DNA of 64,000 nucleotides from Elymus sibiricus. Lineage: Eukaryota > Streptophyta > Magnoliopsida > Poales > Poaceae. This document shows positions 25,841 to 39,100 of this stretch, in pieces. The first letter of the stretch is position 1; each line of letters starts with the position of its first letter. The notes under the pieces were generated by a model. That model was not told the DNA's origin, did not search any database, and was given only the letters and a program-made list of their open reading frames with translations. Where the stretch lies: contig CM077672.1 in assembly GCA_039707655.1 (NCBI GenBank), positions 354,870,031-354,934,030 on the forward strand, written 5' to 3'. The position numbers and the translations under genes were made by a program.

Positions 25841-26767
25841 TTATTGGGTTGTCTCCCAACAAGCTCTTTCTTTATAGCCATTAAGATAGGCTTGAGATTT
25901 CAATGATGCTCTCATGAAAGATAATAGTTGAAACACAAAGAGAGCATCATGTAACATGTGAAAAACACATTTAAGTCTAACATACTTCCTATGCATAGGC
26001 ATTTTATAGGAAAACAAATTATCAAGACAAGCAATATCTAGCATATGTAAATAGGAAGAATGGAGCATTAATAAATTTAGCACAAAGAGAGGTAATTTAG
26101 TGACATGAAAGTTTTTACAATCATATTTTCCTCTCTCATAATAATTACATGTAGTATCATAATCAAATTCAACAATATAGCTATCATATACAATTTTATC
26201 TTCATGATCCACATGCATAAAAGTTTTATAATCTTCCAAGATAGTGGGATTAACATCAACTAAAGTCATGATCTCTCCAAACCCACTTTTATCAAAAATT
26301 TCATAAGATTGATAATTCTCCAAAGTAGTGGGATCATTATTACCTAAAGTTGACGCTCTTCCAAACCCACTTTTAATAGTATTGCAAATATTATTATCAA
26401 TAACATATTCATCATGAGGCTTAAATAAATTTTCAAGATCATAAGAAGCATTATCACCCCAATCATGATCATTGCAATAAGTAGTGGACATGACAAAATT
26501 GTCATCCCCAAGCTTGTAGTTTTGCATATTATTAGCACAATTCATATTAATAGAATTTATAGTAACATCATTGCAATCATGCTTTTCAATCAAGGAGCTA
26601 TCATGAATCACTTTATAAATTTCTTCTTCTAACACTTCATCACAATTTTCAGATTCATGATTTTCAAGCAAAACTTCATAGAGAAAATCAAGAGCACTCA
26701 AATCACTAGCAATTGGTTCATTATAATTGGATCTTTTGAAAAGATTAGCAAGTGGATGAGGATCCAT
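25841..26767 (-). CDS. Conserved unknown ORF of the gypsy array, copy 1
   Basis: A 308-codon open frame from ATG 26767 (MDPHPLANLFKRSNYNEPI). An upstream in-frame extension starts only at a non-ATG codon. The protein is acidic and Asn/Asp-rich in its first two thirds (LLENHESENCDEVLEEEIYK). It contains two tandem 28-residue units (SGFGRAS...PTTLENY and SGFGEIM...PTILEDY) and ends in a hydrophobic, leucine-rich part (FVLNLLMLHSSYLHMLD). I see no zinc knuckle, protease, RT or integrase motif and recognise no family. It takes the place of gag directly after the primer site. Intact frames in two copies suggest past selection, or recent origin of the copies. Confidence 0.6.
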   Translation of the reverse strand: MDPHPLANLFKRSNYNEPIASDLSALDFLYEVLLENHESENCDEVLEEEIYKVIHDSSLIEKHDCNDVTINSINMNCANNMQNYKLGDDNFVMSTTYCNDHDWGDNASYDLENLFKPHDEYVIDNNICNTIKSGFGRASTLGNNDPTTLENYQSYEIFDKSGFGEIMTLVDVNPTILEDYKTFMHVDHEDKIVYDSYIVEFDYDTTCNYYERGKYDCKNFHVTKLPLFVLNLLMLHSSYLHMLDIACLDNLFSYKMPMHRKYVRLKCVFHMLHDALFVFQLLSFMRASLKSQAYLNGYKERACWETTQ

Positions 26768-26969
26768 AGTGATCTTAAATTTTTGTTTTACTTTTTGTTC
26801 TTGTGTGTTGACATGGCAATAAAAGCAAGCAAGCAAATAAAATATTTTTGTGTTTTTGTAAAAAAAAAATTAGAAGTGGGGGAGATGAAAACGAGAGGCA
26901 AAGGAAAATAAAATAAATGCAAGGAGATGAAATTTTATGCGTAGGTACTTGATAGATGTTGATGATGTC

Positions 26970-26987
26970 TCCCCGGCAACGGCGCCA
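26970..26987 (-). other. Primer-binding site, tRNA-Asp type
   Basis: Exact TGGCGCCGTTGCCGGGGA on the minus strand, 11 bases from the LTR at 26999. Confidence 0.85.
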
Positions 26988-26998
26988 GAAATTCTTCC

Positions 26999-28561
26999 TG
27001 CTACTTGTGAGCTGCGTTGGGATTTCCCCGAAGAGGAGAGGATGATGCAGTACAGTAGAGATAAGTATTTCCCTTAGTTATGAAACCAAGGTTATCAATC
27101 CAGTAGGAGAATCACGCAACAACTCGTTAGCAGCACCTGCACACAAAACAACAAATCCTCGCACCCAACACGAACAAGGGGTTGTCAATTTCTTGGCGGT
27201 TAATTGCAAGATTAAATTGTATGGTGATAGATAGATAGATCGAACAAAAATACAAAATAAAATAAATAAAGTAAAATTGCAGCAAGGTATTTTTAGGATT
27301 TTCAATATATGATTAAGGTAGACCCGGGGGCCATAGTTTTCACTAGAGGCTTCTCTCTTGAAAATAGCATACGGTGGGTGAACAAATTACTGTTGGGTAA
27401 TTGATAGAAAAGCAAATAATCATGACGATATCCAAGGCAATGATCATGTATATAGGCATCACGTCCGAGACAAGTAGACCGAAACGATTCTGCATCTACT
27501 ACTATTACTCCACACATCGACCGCTATCCAGCATGCATCTAGAGTATTAAGTTCATAAAGAACGGAGTAAGGTCTTAAGCAAGATGACATGATGTAGACA
27601 AAGTAAACTCACGCATGAATAAACCCCATCTTTTTACCCTTAATAGCAACGATACATACGTGTCATGTCCCTTTCTGTCACTGGGATTGAGCACCGCAAG
27701 ATCGAACCCATTACAAACCACCTCTCCCATTGCAAGATAAATCAATCTAGTTGGCCAAACCAAATCAATAGATCGGAGAGAAATACGAAGCTATAACAAT
27801 CATGCATAAAAGAGTTCAGAGAAAACTCAAATAATATTCATGGATAATCTAATCATAAACTCACAATTCATCAGATCCCAACAAACACACCACAAAAAGT
27901 GATTACATCGGATAGAACTCCAAGAACATCAAGGAGAACATTGTATTGAAGATCAAAAAGAGAGAAGAAGCCATCTAGCTACTAACTATGGACCCGAAGG
28001 TCTGTGATAAACTACTCACGCATCATCGGAAGGGCAGCAAGGTTGATGTAGAGCCCCTCCGTGATAGAATCCCCCTCCGGCAGAGTGCCGGAAAAGGCCT
28101 CCAGATGGGATCTCTCGAGAACAGGAACTTGCGGCGGCGGAAAAAGTATCTCGTGGACTCCTCTGTCGGTTTCCCGATTTTAGAGAATTTATAGTGGTGG
28201 AATTAGGTCAAACGAAGTAGAGGTGGGCCCAGGAGGCACCAGGGCGCGCCACCCCCCTGGGGCGCGCCCTGGTGCCTCGTGGCCACCTCCTCTATCTTCT
28301 GGCCCTCTCCCGAAGCTTCTAGTGTCTCTTATGTCCAAAAAAAATCTCCAAAAAGTTTCGTGGTATTTGGACTTCGTTTGGTACTGATATTTTGAAAAAC
28401 CAAAGACAAGCAAAAAACAGCAACTGGCACTGGGCACTAAGTTAATAGGTTAGTCCCAAAAAATGATATATAATTGCTTGTAAGTGTATATAAAACATCC
28501 AAGATTGATACTATAATAGCATGGGACAATAAAAAATTATAGATACGTTGGAGACGTATCA
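26999..28561 (-). repeat. Array LTR, middle (shared)
   Basis: A full 1563-bp LTR serving as 5' LTR for internal domain 1 and 3' LTR for internal domain 2: the primer site lies to its left and the polypurine tract (AGCATCCCCAAGCTT) directly to its right. Confidence 0.88.
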
Positions 28562-28821
28562 AGCATCCCCAAGCTTAATTCCTGCTCGTCCTCGAGTAGG
28601 TAAATGATAAAAACAGAATTTTTGATGTGGAATGCTACCTATCATATTCATCATATACTCTTTTCTTTTGTAGCATGGACATTTGGACTTGAATGATTCA
28701 AAGCAATAGTCTATAATTTGACATGAAGACATAAATACTCAAGCATACTAACAAGCAACCATGTCTTTCAAAATATCAATGCTAAAGAAAGTTATCCCTA
28801 GCCAATTATGCTCAATCATTG
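28562..28821 (-). mobile_element. Array internal domain 2, 3' end
   Basis: Matches 14548-14816 base by base with few changes, then is cut by the LARD LTR at 28822. About 90 bp of the internal domain (equivalent to roughly 14817-14900) is missing between here and 40191. Confidence 0.8.
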
Positions 28822-31800
28822 TGTAACACCCTGGTTTTCGCTTCTTGTTTTTTCCTTCGCGGGATTGGACTCCCGTTTTTTTTCGATGTTATCGGGTTTT
28901 CTTTCGCTCTTGGGTATATGAAGATGGTCATTTAGCCTTGCCTTTTCTATCCAACTAGAGATTCTCTCCAGTCCAACCCTATCACCCAAAATTTGTTCTC
29001 AGGATTCTGCCGCCAAAACCCTACCTTCCGAATTACCGTAAGGGAAACCCTAATTCCCGTAGTTACAAAGGAACCCCAATTTCCTTTGATCTGTTGCCTC
29101 CCAAACTTTTCCCAGAGACTCTCCTATACCAATCAACCCTGGATATGCAAAAATATTGCCAAGTCATTTGCAATATTTTTCATTTAAAATTAATTACTTT
29201 TTCTGCCAGTTAAAGGAATTAAATCCAGGAAAATATCTATCCATCTCCAAAGTTCATGAAAACTTGTGGAGATATTCTTTGTGATCATATTGAGCTCTCA
29301 CAAAAATACTGGCCATAATTAAATAAGGGAAATTGCATTTTCCTATTTAAAGCCAATATTGCACTTTGGACACTTTCCAAAGGAGCTACTATTTTGGTAG
29401 CCAGGAAAAATCCCAAATAATTTGTGGAGCTTCTCCTATCCATATCTTCACCATTTTCATCAAGAACCCAAGTTCCATAGTTCAAAGTTTGAGCACATCT
29501 TCCATTTGCAAATTCTGTCCAGATTTCCAGTTTGCAAAGGAAGTGCTTGAACCCTTGATCCTCTTGAGCTGAAATTTTGCAGGGTGGTTAAACTTGATAA
29601 ATCACTCATGCAAAACAAAAATCAGCCCAATCCATGTACCCATTTCCTCACAACAATTTTCCCAAGTTTCTGCCCAGCAGAAAGCTCTGTGAAGGAAGTA
29701 CCATGTAGAAGCATCCAAATGAGCTGAAAGTTTTCCAGTATCTCTATATTTCCAAATCATCCCTCTACACAAAAATTCAACCCAATCCATTCAGCCCATT
29801 GAGTACAACATCGAAATCCCTTTTCTGGAGCAAAAATTGCATTGCAAAGCAAGTATATGCAAACCAAGTCCAAATGGCCTCAAATTCTGCCAGAATATAC
29901 TCCTTCCTACCATATTTCATTTTGACAAAGATCCAGCTCCTCTCCTTTAATCATTTCTCCAGAAAAGTCCACTCAAGTTTCCTGTCAGAAACATTGTGAG
30001 CTCAAATCAGTAAACTCTTGTCTCCCATGTCCATCCAAACCCTCACAGGTCAACTCACAGAACTCTGGTGCATCTGTTTGACAAGGTTCCAGGACCATCC
30101 GGTGCCCTGGACACGCGGTGCCCTTGGTGACCATGCATGAGAGCGCGCCAAAACGGCGCTCTGCACTCTGTCAGCTCTGTGCGGTCGCCTCCGGCCAGCC
30201 CTGGCTCGTCCGGGCATGTCTAGTAGCTCCGCGGCGGCTGCGTGCATCCTCTCCCGCAGCTTCCCCCTCCTCCTTCACTCTTGTTGCGCCACGGCGAGCC
30301 CCGCCACCGCACTGTCCCGCCCGTGACCGCCGTCGTCGCTTCCCTCTGCTGTGCTCTTTCTCCCCGAGTCTTCTCGAGCGCGCCAGCGCAGCCCCGTCCT
30401 CATCCGGTCGTCAGGTCGGCACCACTCCTCTCGTGCCACCTCGCCGGAGCTCCAGGACGCCGATAAGATCGCCACCGCGGCCGTGCCCATCCACTCGCGC
30501 CGGGCGGCTATAAATAGCCAGCCCGGGCCTCCCTCGAGCTCACACCACTCCCCTCTCCCTCCCTAGAACCCCCAAGCCCGAGCCCTTGAGCTCTCCCTCT
30601 CCAACCGCTCCGCATCACGCTGCCATGGCCGCCATAGCCGCCACTGTCCCCGCTCGAATTCGAGCCAACCGGAGCTCCTTCCTCTTTTCTTTCTTCACCA
30701 GAGGAGCATCTCAACCACGGCGAGGCCCTCCCGAACATCACCCCTCCCTCCCTGCCACCATAGCGCTGAACCCGTCGCCGCCCGAATCGCCGTCCGCCAC
30801 GAGCAGCGTAGCCACTGCTCCGATGGTCCCCGGCGTCCGTGCCACCACCGTTGGATGCGCCTCTCCACGCTGAACTCATCCATGGGCGGAGCGTCGCCGG
30901 AGACGGCCTGTAGCTCCGGCTATCGCCGTCGGGAGCCGTCCCTCTCCTCGGTCAGGCATGCGCCGGAGGAAGACGACGACCTGCAGGCGGGCCCCTCTGG
31001 CCAGAGAGAGAGGCGAGGCGCGTGGCGGGCCCGTGCATTTTAAGTGGAGGCGGTTTCCACTGGAGCCGTCTTCCCTATGGGAAGGCGTACTCCAGGAAAT
31101 CCGTCTTCTGCGTCATGCCCCTCCCGCGTCTCGGCTGGGCCAGCCCAGCAGCGGCCGAATTCGGCCCAGGACGGCCCAGTGCAACAGTGCGATTCCTCTT
31201 TTATCGATGGATTTACTGGCAAGGGCCCGTATGCAAATATAATAATTGCAGAAAGGTCCCTGGCAGAAAAACCATCATATCTTTTCACTCACAACTCCGA
31301 ATCAGGTGAATCCAACGCTCACTTTCTCAGTTCATCAAGCCCGTTCCGATGGCACCCTTTTCACCATGTTGACACACTCTAAAAATACCCATTTTGCCCG
31401 TGCCCTCTATTTAGCCCCTCCGAGAGGGAATCCTTTCCGGCGAATTCTTCCGCGAGGTGATCGCACTTCTCCCGGAGTATTCCTTCACCCCCAGGCAAGC
31501 CGACCATCTGATATATGCTCTAAAGCATTGCTCTGTGTTATTCTTGCGTGTTTAATTAATAAATATGCCTGTGTTAGAAATAATTAAACTCCCGCTAGTT
31601 TGAACTTGCTATTTACATTACCTGCTAATGCTAATCATATTATCGCACTCGTGACTCATAGGTGACAATGTGGAGATAGGTTGTTATGTTGATATACTGG
31701 TTCACATCTTGGATTATCGTTATTGTTGCATTGATAAAGAATATGATATTATGACAACAACCTCCTCCATCGGCTGGATCGAGTCATAGTGCCACCGAAC

Positions 31801-33082
31801 CGAGCTCATCGAGTGCAACCACACTTGCCTGGATGGGGAGGCCCTAGCTTGGTCTATTATCGTGCCTCCTATCGGTACCACCAAAGAGGAGGTATTATGC
31901 GTGCGTGCTACCCTGGCCCGGTAGGCAACGATAATCCTGTGAGCCCAGTTTGGTTATATGGATCCAGGGTCCCCGTTTGGGACAGTTTAGTTTGGCCACG
32001 ACGGTGGCAGGTGTCACGGGGTGACACAGGGGCCACCCAGGACATGACCCTGGGAGGGTATGATTGTCGGTGGGACCGTAAGAGTGCCAGGCAATAGACA
32101 AGTTTTGTTGGAGCAGCACCGGTCCACCCGAATGGGAGCATGAGGCCAGGAGCTCCATAGTGTGGGTAAAGTGCGCAACCTCTGCAGAGTGTAAATCTAT
32201 TCGAATAGCCGTGTCCTCGGTCATGGACACAGTTCGTATTAGGTCACACTATTTGGTCTGTGTCGAGTCTGGAGGAATGAACCATATGATGCTAATGCTA
32301 ATAATGAACCAGAGAAAGGTATGATTTATCAGACTTACATGGACATCGGATGATGTCAGGAATATGAGATGTGAGCCATGGGATGGCTGAGAGAGAAGCG
32401 GTCGCATGACTGAAAGATTTGGATTGGATTTGGATCGGATTCGGATTCGGATTTGGATTTGGATCGGATTTGGATTGGGTCATGAGATTATTCGGAGTAT
32501 GGATTAATTACTTGATATGCTGTGTCTTCGTCGTACTACAGTTACATTGATAGTTAACATGCTAGATAATTCCTGTCATGATATGATATTGCTAAATAAT
32601 CCTGCTATGGCATGATGATTAATGCTGCTAGATGATTAATCTTGCTAGATAATCCTGCCATAACATAATGGTTAATACTGTTAAGATAACAAGTGCATGC
32701 TTGAATGCCATGGATTGCTTTGCTTGGTGTATATGTTATTTGGTTTGCTTGCGAGTACATTCAAAAGTACTCAGCGGCCTTAAATGTGGCCAGGTTCACC
32801 TAAGGATCCGACGTCCACTAGCGATGAGCCAGAACGTTCGCGGGCTAGAAGAGTAACCCAGTCAGATCCCTGTGGATTGGAGCCGCACCAAGACCATGCT
32901 GCCTTAGATAGAACTTTTCCGCTGCCACCACCCTTGTAAAATATCATGTAAGACTTATATACTCATTAATAGAAATGCATGTGTTCATGATACTTGTTGT
33001 AAATGTGCACGCTAGAGTAATTTCCTAGGCTGGCGTGTGCGGCGATCGTCTGGCCACAGTGGTATTCAGGCGGGGCGCCACA
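28822..33082 (+). repeat. LARD LTR 1 (4261 bp)
   Basis: TGTAAC...CCACA. An AT-rich first 1.3 kb precedes a CpG-rich core (30100-31100) with a TATA box, then an AT-rich tail with AATAAA-like sites near 31557 and a GGATTT/GGATTC hexamer microsatellite at 32415-32478. Reading frames in the core are compositional and not conserved as protein. Confidence 0.85.
30509..30516 (+). promoter_or_regulatory. TATA box of LARD LTR 1
   Basis: TATAAATA in a GC-rich setting, conserved at 37806-37813 in LTR 2. This is the probable LTR promoter. Confidence 0.6.
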
Positions 33083-36000
33083 ACGGATGGTATCAGAGCC
33101 AGACTGACTGTAGGTTACCCTAGCCAGATTTCATTGCCTCTTGATTAGTAGAAAGCCCAAATGGATTTCAGCCATCTTTGCCAGACAGGCACGGCTACTA
33201 TTGATCATAAGGCAACCCCATAGGCTTTTGGCTCCATCAGACCCCAACTCTCGTGGCCTTTGCCTCCGGTGGGAAATGTCCGCACCAGGCAATGACCCGT
33301 GAACCCTTAACCCCTAGGTAAACCAGATATCCCCACCTTGCTTGCTAACCATGGCATTTCTCTCCTCAAATCCAGTTTCCTTTGGGAAACGCCTATAAAT
33401 TCCATCTTTTCCCGATAACCCTAGGATTGTTGACTAAGCCACTTTGGCTATGGTCGTGCGTCGAGTTTGATGTTCCCTAAGGAAGTAGTAGGAGCTTGAC
33501 ACCAATTGCTACCAGGAGCATTGTGTGGTTTTGCTTCTAAGTCCTTAGAGGTGCATCGAGTGCGCTAGGCTAGTTATACTAGTGAATCCTCGGCCACGTG
33601 TGTAAGGTCCGCAAAATTTGAGCTTTGTTTGCTTTTTGGTATTTTCTTGGTTTTCGTGGTTCTTGCTTCTTTTGTTGGTTTCGTCCTCTTGCTCCGACTG
33701 GATCCATCTGCAAGAACTGCCAAGGAAGACCAGCATACAATTTGGATAATAACCAATAATCCAAATTCCGTAAGAACCAAGTCAACTGCCCGATATTCAG
33801 AAAAGCAACACCGGTTCTGTCAACAATGAAGAATGGGTCAGAAGCAGAATATGCGTCCAACCGACAAGGCCAGAATATACCTCAGGGAGTTTGCCTCGAA
33901 ATAAATCATACCTAAGTAATAGTCAGATGAGCTATTAGCAATGAACACCAGCGAGAGCAAATTATTCGATCTTCGACACAAGGATTATTTCAGTACGTAG
34001 GGTGAACCTTGAGCCTCTTCTCAATTGACTCAAGAATCATTTATTACCCACAGAAGACATATTTCAAGAAGGTGAATGTGCCGAAAGCCACAGCAAAACT
34101 CCGGTATGTTGATATAAATTGCAAAGCATATTTTGGAATTCACCGGTATATATACAAATTTCTGGGCACTGTGAACAAGGTTTGCGAGGAATATGGATGA
34201 GTTCGCGGCTGCCCAAAACCAATGAGAATTCCAAATATGTGGAAGTTCAGCTGAACCGGATGGAATTATCCGCCAACCGCTTACTACCGGCAACATCTGG
34301 TATTCCGAATTAATTATCAACATGAAGTCTGCATCAGTTGTGCAACCTTTACAGCAACAATGAGCAGACCAGCAGAAAGACTAGCGGTGTGCATGACCCA
34401 CGGAATATCTTCAGTCAAGGTATGGCCTATACTAAGTTTTGACTCCGCAAAACTCCGCTATGGGTGAATTTTGGATACTTTGGAAGGAAGCCAAAATCGG
34501 TCATAGATCCGACCGCATATCACAGTGAAAGGCTTATGGTATAAGAAACCCATCCTTCCTCCACAAGTTATCAGGAAGAGCTTACGATGCAAGGCTCTCA
34601 ATCTTCCTCGTTACGCCACCAGGGAGAAAATCTTCTGGGATACGGTACTCCAATCATCCTCTGGCCGCTACCGCGGAAAGCTTCCGGCATAAGGCACTCA
34701 ACCTTCCTCAGTAAGCAACATGAGGAAAAGCTTCTGGGGTACGATACCCAGCCTTCTTCGGTACGCTACCATGGCAGAAGCTTCGAGCGTAAGGAATTCA
34801 ACTTTCTTCAGCACGCCATCGTGCCCACAACAATCTTGTCAGAAGCACGAACTAGTCCGGACATACGTCCGCCTCAGAGCTCGATGGATTATGGGAGGAT
34901 TTATTCTATACTTGCATATGTTGTGAGCATGCAGTCTATTCGATCAGTTCATGCGAGCCACTCATACACGGGAATGACTGTGTTTAGAGAAACATTGGCC
35001 CCACACTTCAAAGAAGGATATGAACGCAGCAACCCCTACGAGATATGCAAGAGTAAGTTGGGAATACAAGCCCAACAAGCTGGGATATGACCAAGGAGCC
35101 GTGTTGGCAGGTCATGACAGGTCCATCAAAGGAACTCCCAAGAACAATGAAGCTTCGGATACACAACCTCCATGACGATCACTAAAAGTAAAGCTTCACA
35201 GACAAGGTGATATTGCCAATCCTTGTCAGACTCTTGCATATACGACCACAACAATGCAGCCAGCATGCCATACTCATCATGAATATGGGCCATCAACCAA
35301 GATAAGAGGCTAGTCTCTGAAAGGTGCACCGAGTGATAGCCGTACTATGTTTATCTCAGTGATCATAACAAGGACTACAGAAGCTATATATGGCAGAGCC
35401 ACCTCAGTAATTGACAAAGGTTGATAATCTGAATTCACTTGGAAACAAGACATTCAGATAGAATTGCTGAAAATACATGCGCATCAGCATCGACAGTTTG
35501 TAGCTGCTATGATGACATGGAGATAAGAGATTACCGTTTATGATTACTTTGTGATCATGCCTGACATTTTAGATTGGGGATACAGCGACAATAGTGCGGT
35601 CATGTTGTTTCTTGTATTGTGAATCACCTAAGGACAAAGGCAGAATACATGAGACAGAAGGAAACAACCGAATGGAACCCACAGCCAGACTGAGCATTCT
35701 GACAAGGCAGAAAGAAAGCCATCCCTAGTCACTCGAGGCCATACGAGCACGTGAGCCCTGTACCCAGAAAGGATGTTTCGCCCTTGGCAGTCAGTGTACG
35801 AAGTATCGCAATAAAACCCGAAGCAGCTAGCTCCAAGCCTTGAAAATGAGCTATTACGTTGATACTACTCGCTACCAACCAACCTCAGGCTACCAAACTA
35901 CCAGGAGAGAAGGTTTGCCTGCCAGGAAAGAGAAGGATTCAATGTAGTTGAGTGGAAAGACAACACCCGAGCCGTCAGAAGAGATAGTTCGAAGGACCAG

Positions 36001-36117
36001 CAAATCAATGAAGACGAGATAGTTGATGGATCCAAGTCGCACACAGGTATGTTCCCCCTTAGCCGGGAGGTAAGCCCGAAAATCTCGAGGACGAGATTTT
36101 CTTAAGGGGGGTGGGTT
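33083..36117 (+). other. LARD internal domain, non-coding
   Basis: Primer site at 33088-33100 and polypurine tract (TTAAGGGGGGTGGG) at about 36101-36117 next to LTR 2. All frames are short or interrupted. The longest, 34587-35090, crosses four to five degenerate ~57-bp tandem units (34580-34815, with AAGCTTC and GGTACG blocks) and is not convincing as a protein. The inverted pair AATCTCG/CGAGATT lies just before the polypurine tract. Confidence 0.7.
33088..33100 (+). other. Primer-binding site, tRNA-iMet type
   Basis: TGGTATCAGAGCC, complementary to the initiator tRNA-Met 3' end, five bases after the LTR terminus. Confidence 0.85.
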
Positions 36118-39100
36118 TGTAACACCCTGGTTTTCGCTTCTTGTTTTTTTCCTTCGCGGGATTGGACTCCCGTTTTTTTTCGATGTTATCGGATTTTCTT
36201 TCGCTCTTGGGTATATGAAGATGGTCATTTAGCCTTGCCTTTTCTATCCAACCAGAGATTCTCCCCAGTCCAACCCTGTCACCCAAAATTTGTTCTCAGG
36301 ATTCTGCCGCCAAAACCCTACCTTCCGAATTACCGGAAGGGGAACCCTAATTCCCACAGTTACAAAGGAACCCCAATTTCCTTTCATCTGTTGCCTCCCA
36401 AACTTTTCCCAGAGACTCTCCTATACCAATCAACCCTGGATATGCAAAAATATTGCCAAGTCATTTGCAATATTTTTCATTTAAAATTAATTACTTTTTT
36501 TGCCAGTTAAAGGAACTAAATCCAGGAAAATATCTGTCCATCTTCAAAGTTCATGAAAACTTGTGGAGATATTCTTTGTGATCATATTGAGCTCTCACAA
36601 AAATATTGGCCATAATTAAATAAGGGAAATTGCATTTTCCTATTTAAAGCCAATATTGCACTTTGGGCACTTTCCAAAGGAGCTACTATTTTTGTAGCCA
36701 GGAAAAATCCCAAATAATTTGTGGAGCTTATCCTATCCATATCTTCACCATTTTCATCAAGAACCCAAGTTCCATAGTTCAAAGTTTGAGCACATCTTCC
36801 ATTTGCAAATTCTGTCCAGATTTCCAGTTTGCAAAGGAAGTGCTTGAACCCTTGATCCCCTTGAGCTGAAATTTTGCAGGGTGGTTAAACTTGATAAATC
36901 ACTCATGCAAAACAAAAATCAGCCCAATCCATCTAACCATTTCCTCACAGCAATTTTCCCAAGTTTCTGCCTAGCAGAAAGCTCTGTGAAGGAAGTACCA
37001 TGTAGAAGCATCCAAATGAGCTGACAGTTTTCCAGTACCTCTATATTTCCAAATCATCCCTCTACACAAAATTTCAACCCAATCCATTCAGCCAATTGAG
37101 CACAACATCCAAATTCCTTTTCTGGACCAAAAACTGCATTGCAAAGCAAGTATATGCAAACCAAGTCCAAATGGCCTCAAATTCTGCCAGAATATACTCC
37201 TTCCTACCATATTTCATTTTGACAAAGATCCAGCTCCTCTCCTTTAATCATTTCTCCAGAAAAGTCCACTCAAGTTTCATGTCAGAAACATTGTGAGCTC
37301 AAATCAGTCAACTCTTGTCTCCCATGTCCATCCAAACCCTCACAGGTCAACTCACAGAACTCTGGTGCATCTGTTTGACAAGGTTCCAGGACCATCCGGT
37401 GCCCTGGACACGCGGTGCTCTTGGTGACCATGCATGAGAGCGCGCCAAAACGGCGCTCTGCACTCTGTCAGCTCTGTGCGGTCGCCTCCGGCCAGCCCTG
37501 GCTCGTCCAGGCATGTCTAGTAGCTCCGCGGCGGCTGCGTGCATCCTCTCCCGCAGCTTCCCCCTCCTCCTTCGCTCTTGTTGCGCCACGGCGAGCCCCG
37601 CCACCGCACTGTCCCGCCCGTGACCGCGGTCGTCACTTCCCTCTGCTGTGCTCTTTCTCCCCGAGTCTTCTCGAGCGCGCCAGCGCAGCCCCGTCCTCAT
37701 CCGGTCGTCAGGTCGGCACCACTCCTCTCGTGCCACCTCGCCGGAGCTCCAGGAAACCGATAAGATCGCCACCGCGGCCGTGCCCATCCACTCGCGCCGG
37801 GCAGCTATAAATAGCCAGCCCGGGCCTCCCTCGAGCTCACACCACTCCCCTCTCCCTCCCTAGAACCCCCAAGCCCGAGCCCTTGAGCTCTCCCTCTCCA
37901 ACCGCTCCGCATCACGCTGCCATGGCCGCCATAGCCGCCACTGTCCCCGCTCGAATTCGAGCCAACCGGAGCTCCTTCCTCTTTTCTTTCTTCACCAGAG
38001 GAGCATCTCAACCACGGCGAGGCCCTCCCGAACATCACCCCTCCCTCCCTGCCACCATAGCGCCGAACCCGTCGCCGCCCGAATCGCCGTCCGCCACGAG
38101 CAGCGTAGCCACTGCTCCGATGGTCCCCGGCGTCCGTGCCACCCACCGTTGGATGCGCCTCTCCACGCTGAACTCATCCATGGGCGGAGCGTCGCCGGAG
38201 ACGGCCTGTAGCTCCGGCTATCGCCGTCGGGAGCCGTCCCTCTCCTCGGTCAGGCGTGCGCCGGAGGGAGACGACGACCTGCAGGCGGGCCCCTCTGGCC
38301 AGAGAGAGAGGCAAGGCGCGTGGCGGGCCCGTGCATTTTAAGTGGAGGCGGTTTCCACTGGAGCCGTCTTCCCTATGGGAAGGCGTACTCCCGTAAATCC
38401 GTCTTCTGCGTCATGCCCCTCCCGCGTCTCGGCTGGGCCAGCCCAGCAACGGCCGAATTCGGCCCAGGACGGCCCAGTGCAACAGTGCGATTCCTCTTTT
38501 ATCGATGGATTTACTGGCAAGGGCCCGTATGCAAATATAATAATTGCAAAAAGGTCCCTGGAAGAAAAACCATCATATCTTTTCACTCACAACTCCGAAT
38601 CAGGTGAATCCAACGCTCACTTTCTCAGTTCATCGAGCCCGTTCCGATGGCACCCTTTTCACCATGTTGACAGACTCTAAAAATACCCATTTTGCCCGTG
38701 CCCTCTATTCAGCCCTCTGAGAGGGAATCCTTTCCGGCGAATTCTTCCGCGAGGTGATCGCACTTCTCCCGGAGTATTCCTTCACCCCTAGGCAAGCCGA
38801 CCATCTGATATATGCTCTAAAGCATTGCTCTGTGTTATTCTTGCGTGTTTAATTAATAAATATGCTTGTGTTAGAAATAATTAAACTCCTGCTAGTTTGA
38901 ACTTGCTATTTACATTACCTGCTAATGCTCATCATATTATCGCACTAGTGACTCGTAGGTGACAATGTGGAGATAGGTTGTTATGTTCATATACTGGTTC
39001 ACATCTTGGATTATCGTTATTGTTGCATTGATAAAGAATATGATATTATGACAACAACCTCCTCCATCGGCTGGATCGAGTCATAGTGCCACCGAACCGA

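Larger units (their letters stand above)
24167..26998 (-). mobile_element. Array internal domain 1, 5' part
   Basis: Continues the internal domain after the nested element and matches 40548-43301 closely throughout. 24167-25840 is non-coding, with repeated AAGATTTAAGTGAAG-type short units (24790-24990). It then holds the conserved ORF and the primer site next to the LTR at 26999. Confidence 0.8.

Noticed and set aside
30118..31382. Several frames of 95-131 codons in the LARD LTRs, repeated at 37415-38680
   Set aside because: They are conserved only because the LTRs are copies; frames shift between the copies (one becomes 152 codons after a single-base change). CpG-rich promoter DNA.
32400..32478. 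GGATTT/GGATTC hexamers as interstitial telomere repeat
   Set aside because: Not the plant telomere unit TTTAGGG; a simple microsatellite of the LTR, contracted in LTR 2.
34587..35090. 167-codon frame in the LARD internal domain
   Set aside because: Built on degenerate 57-bp tandem units, Ser/Arg-rich, no retroelement motif; LARD interiors are normally non-coding.
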